NCBI GenBank assembly: GCA_030604795.1
Contig: JAUVVE010000055.1
Location: forward strand, 1-6,159
Reading direction: 5' to 3'
Length of the DNA: 6,159 nt
Source: Dehalococcoidia bacterium
GTDB lineage: Bacteria > Chloroflexota > Dehalococcoidia > GIF9 > UBA5629
Shown here: positions 5,851 to 6,159 of the stretch, in pieces
Layout of the letters: each line of letters begins with the position of its first letter
Numbering within the stretch: position 1 is the first letter of the stretch
The notes under the pieces: generated by a model
Database searches by the model: none
The model's input: only the letters and a program-made list of their open reading frames with translations
Told to the model about the DNA's origin: nothing
Program-made: the position numbers and the translations under genes

Positions 5851-6159
5851 ATGTCAAAGAAACTGGTCAATGCTATTGCTGATATGAGGGAGCAAGAAGC
5901 CCTCAAACTAGCCAAAGAGATGGTGGAAGGCGGTTCAGACCCCATGGCGATCCTAGATGCAGCCAGGAAGGCCATGGACACCGTCGGCAAGCGGTATGAG
6001 GAGGGCACCTACTTTCTGCCCGAACTGATATTGGCTGGCGTGATGCTGGAGCAGATCGCGGAGATGGTCAAGCCCGATCTGACCAAGGCGCCGGAGATCG
6101 AGCGCCACGGCAAGGTCGTTATCGGCACCGTCGAAGGGGACATCCACGACATCGGCAAG
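5851..6159 (+). CDS. Methyl-accepting corrinoid protein (MtaC/MtbC-like, B12-binding), 3' truncated
   Basis: The first 103 residues are visible; the gene runs off the right edge. Residues 1-80 form the helical cap domain of B12-dependent methyltransferase corrinoid proteins (LVNAIADMREQEALKLAKEM, then YEEGTYFLPELILAGVML), which shields the methyl group on cobalt. The Rossmann cobalamin domain begins at about 87 with KVVIGTVEGDIHDIGK. Asp97, His99 and Gly102 make the D-x-H-x-x-G motif, in which His99 is the lower axial cobalt ligand. Typical family length is about 210 residues, so roughly half is missing. The start is fixed by AGGAGG at 5840-5845, five bases before the ATG, and by family-like N-terminal sequence. 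It should be the methyl carrier for the methyltransferase ending 139 bases upstream. The substrate-specific methyltransferase and a reductive activator would be expected nearby but lie outside the window. Confidence 0.93.
   Translation, partial: MSKKLVNAIADMREQEALKLAKEMVEGGSDPMAILDAARKAMDTVGKRYEEGTYFLPELILAGVMLEQIAEMVKPDLTKAPEIERHGKVVIGTVEGDIHDIGK

Larger units (their letters stand above)
5723..5853 (+). repeat. Diverged tandem duplication (two units of 66 and 65 bp) carrying RBS and start codon
   Basis: Unit 1 is 5723-5788 and unit 2 is 5789-5853, directly abutting. Both begin GA-Y-TGACGTGCCCTATTG (5723-5740 and 5789-5806, 17 of 18 identical) and both end AGGAGGAC-N2-TATG (5775-5788 and 5840-5853, 12 of 14 identical). 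The middles, about 33 bases, are diverged but still alignable with one base of length difference. Unit 2 ends in the real start codon of the corrinoid gene. Unit 1 ends in an equally well-spaced but dead start (ATG GAT TGA). The conserved ends against a diverged middle suggest that the 18-base head is itself a functional element. Confidence 0.75.

Overview
The window suggests a strictly anaerobic bacterium with corrinoid-dependent one-carbon metabolism. It carries a cytoplasmic molybdenum/tungsten pterin oxidoreductase, an iron-sulfur flavoprotein partner, a pterin-dependent methyltransferase and a methyl-accepting corrinoid protein. Comparable gene sets occur in Chloroflexota, Clostridia and other anaerobes. 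The sequence alone does not fix the taxon.

Layout, all genes on the + strand. (1) Positions 1-362 hold the C-terminal half of an IclR-family regulator. (2) Positions 363-929 hold no intact gene. This stretch contains a near-consensus sigma70-type promoter (TTGACA, 17 bases, TATATT, with an extended -10 TG) and, downstream of it, a decayed fragment of a GntR-family regulator. (3) Positions 930-3056 and 3058-4734 are a tight two-gene operon with one base between the genes. It encodes a molybdopterin-bis-guanine-dinucleotide oxidoreductase and a fusion of DmsB/HycB-like ferredoxin motifs with a GltD-like NAD(P)H/FAD module. (4) Positions 4735-4889 are a spacer with a perfect 6-bp hairpin. (5) Positions 4890-5711 encode a methyltetrahydrofolate:corrinoid methyltransferase-like protein (AcsE/MtgA type). 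(6) Positions 5712-5850 are a spacer made almost entirely of a diverged tandem duplication of about 65 bp that copies a ribosome-binding site and start codon. (7) Position 5851 to the window end is the start of a MtaC/MtbC-type corrinoid protein.

Working model (inference). The methyltransferase and corrinoid protein form two of the three parts of a methyl-transfer system: substrate methyl group to corrinoid to tetrahydrofolate. The substrate-specific methyltransferase is not in the window. The oxidoreductase pair would exchange electrons between an unknown substrate and NAD(P)H. The pair has clearly lower GC and more AGA/AGG arginine codons than the flanking IclR and methyltransferase genes, and it lies next to a regulator fossil. 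It may therefore be a separately acquired cassette rather than an original part of the methyl-transfer operon.
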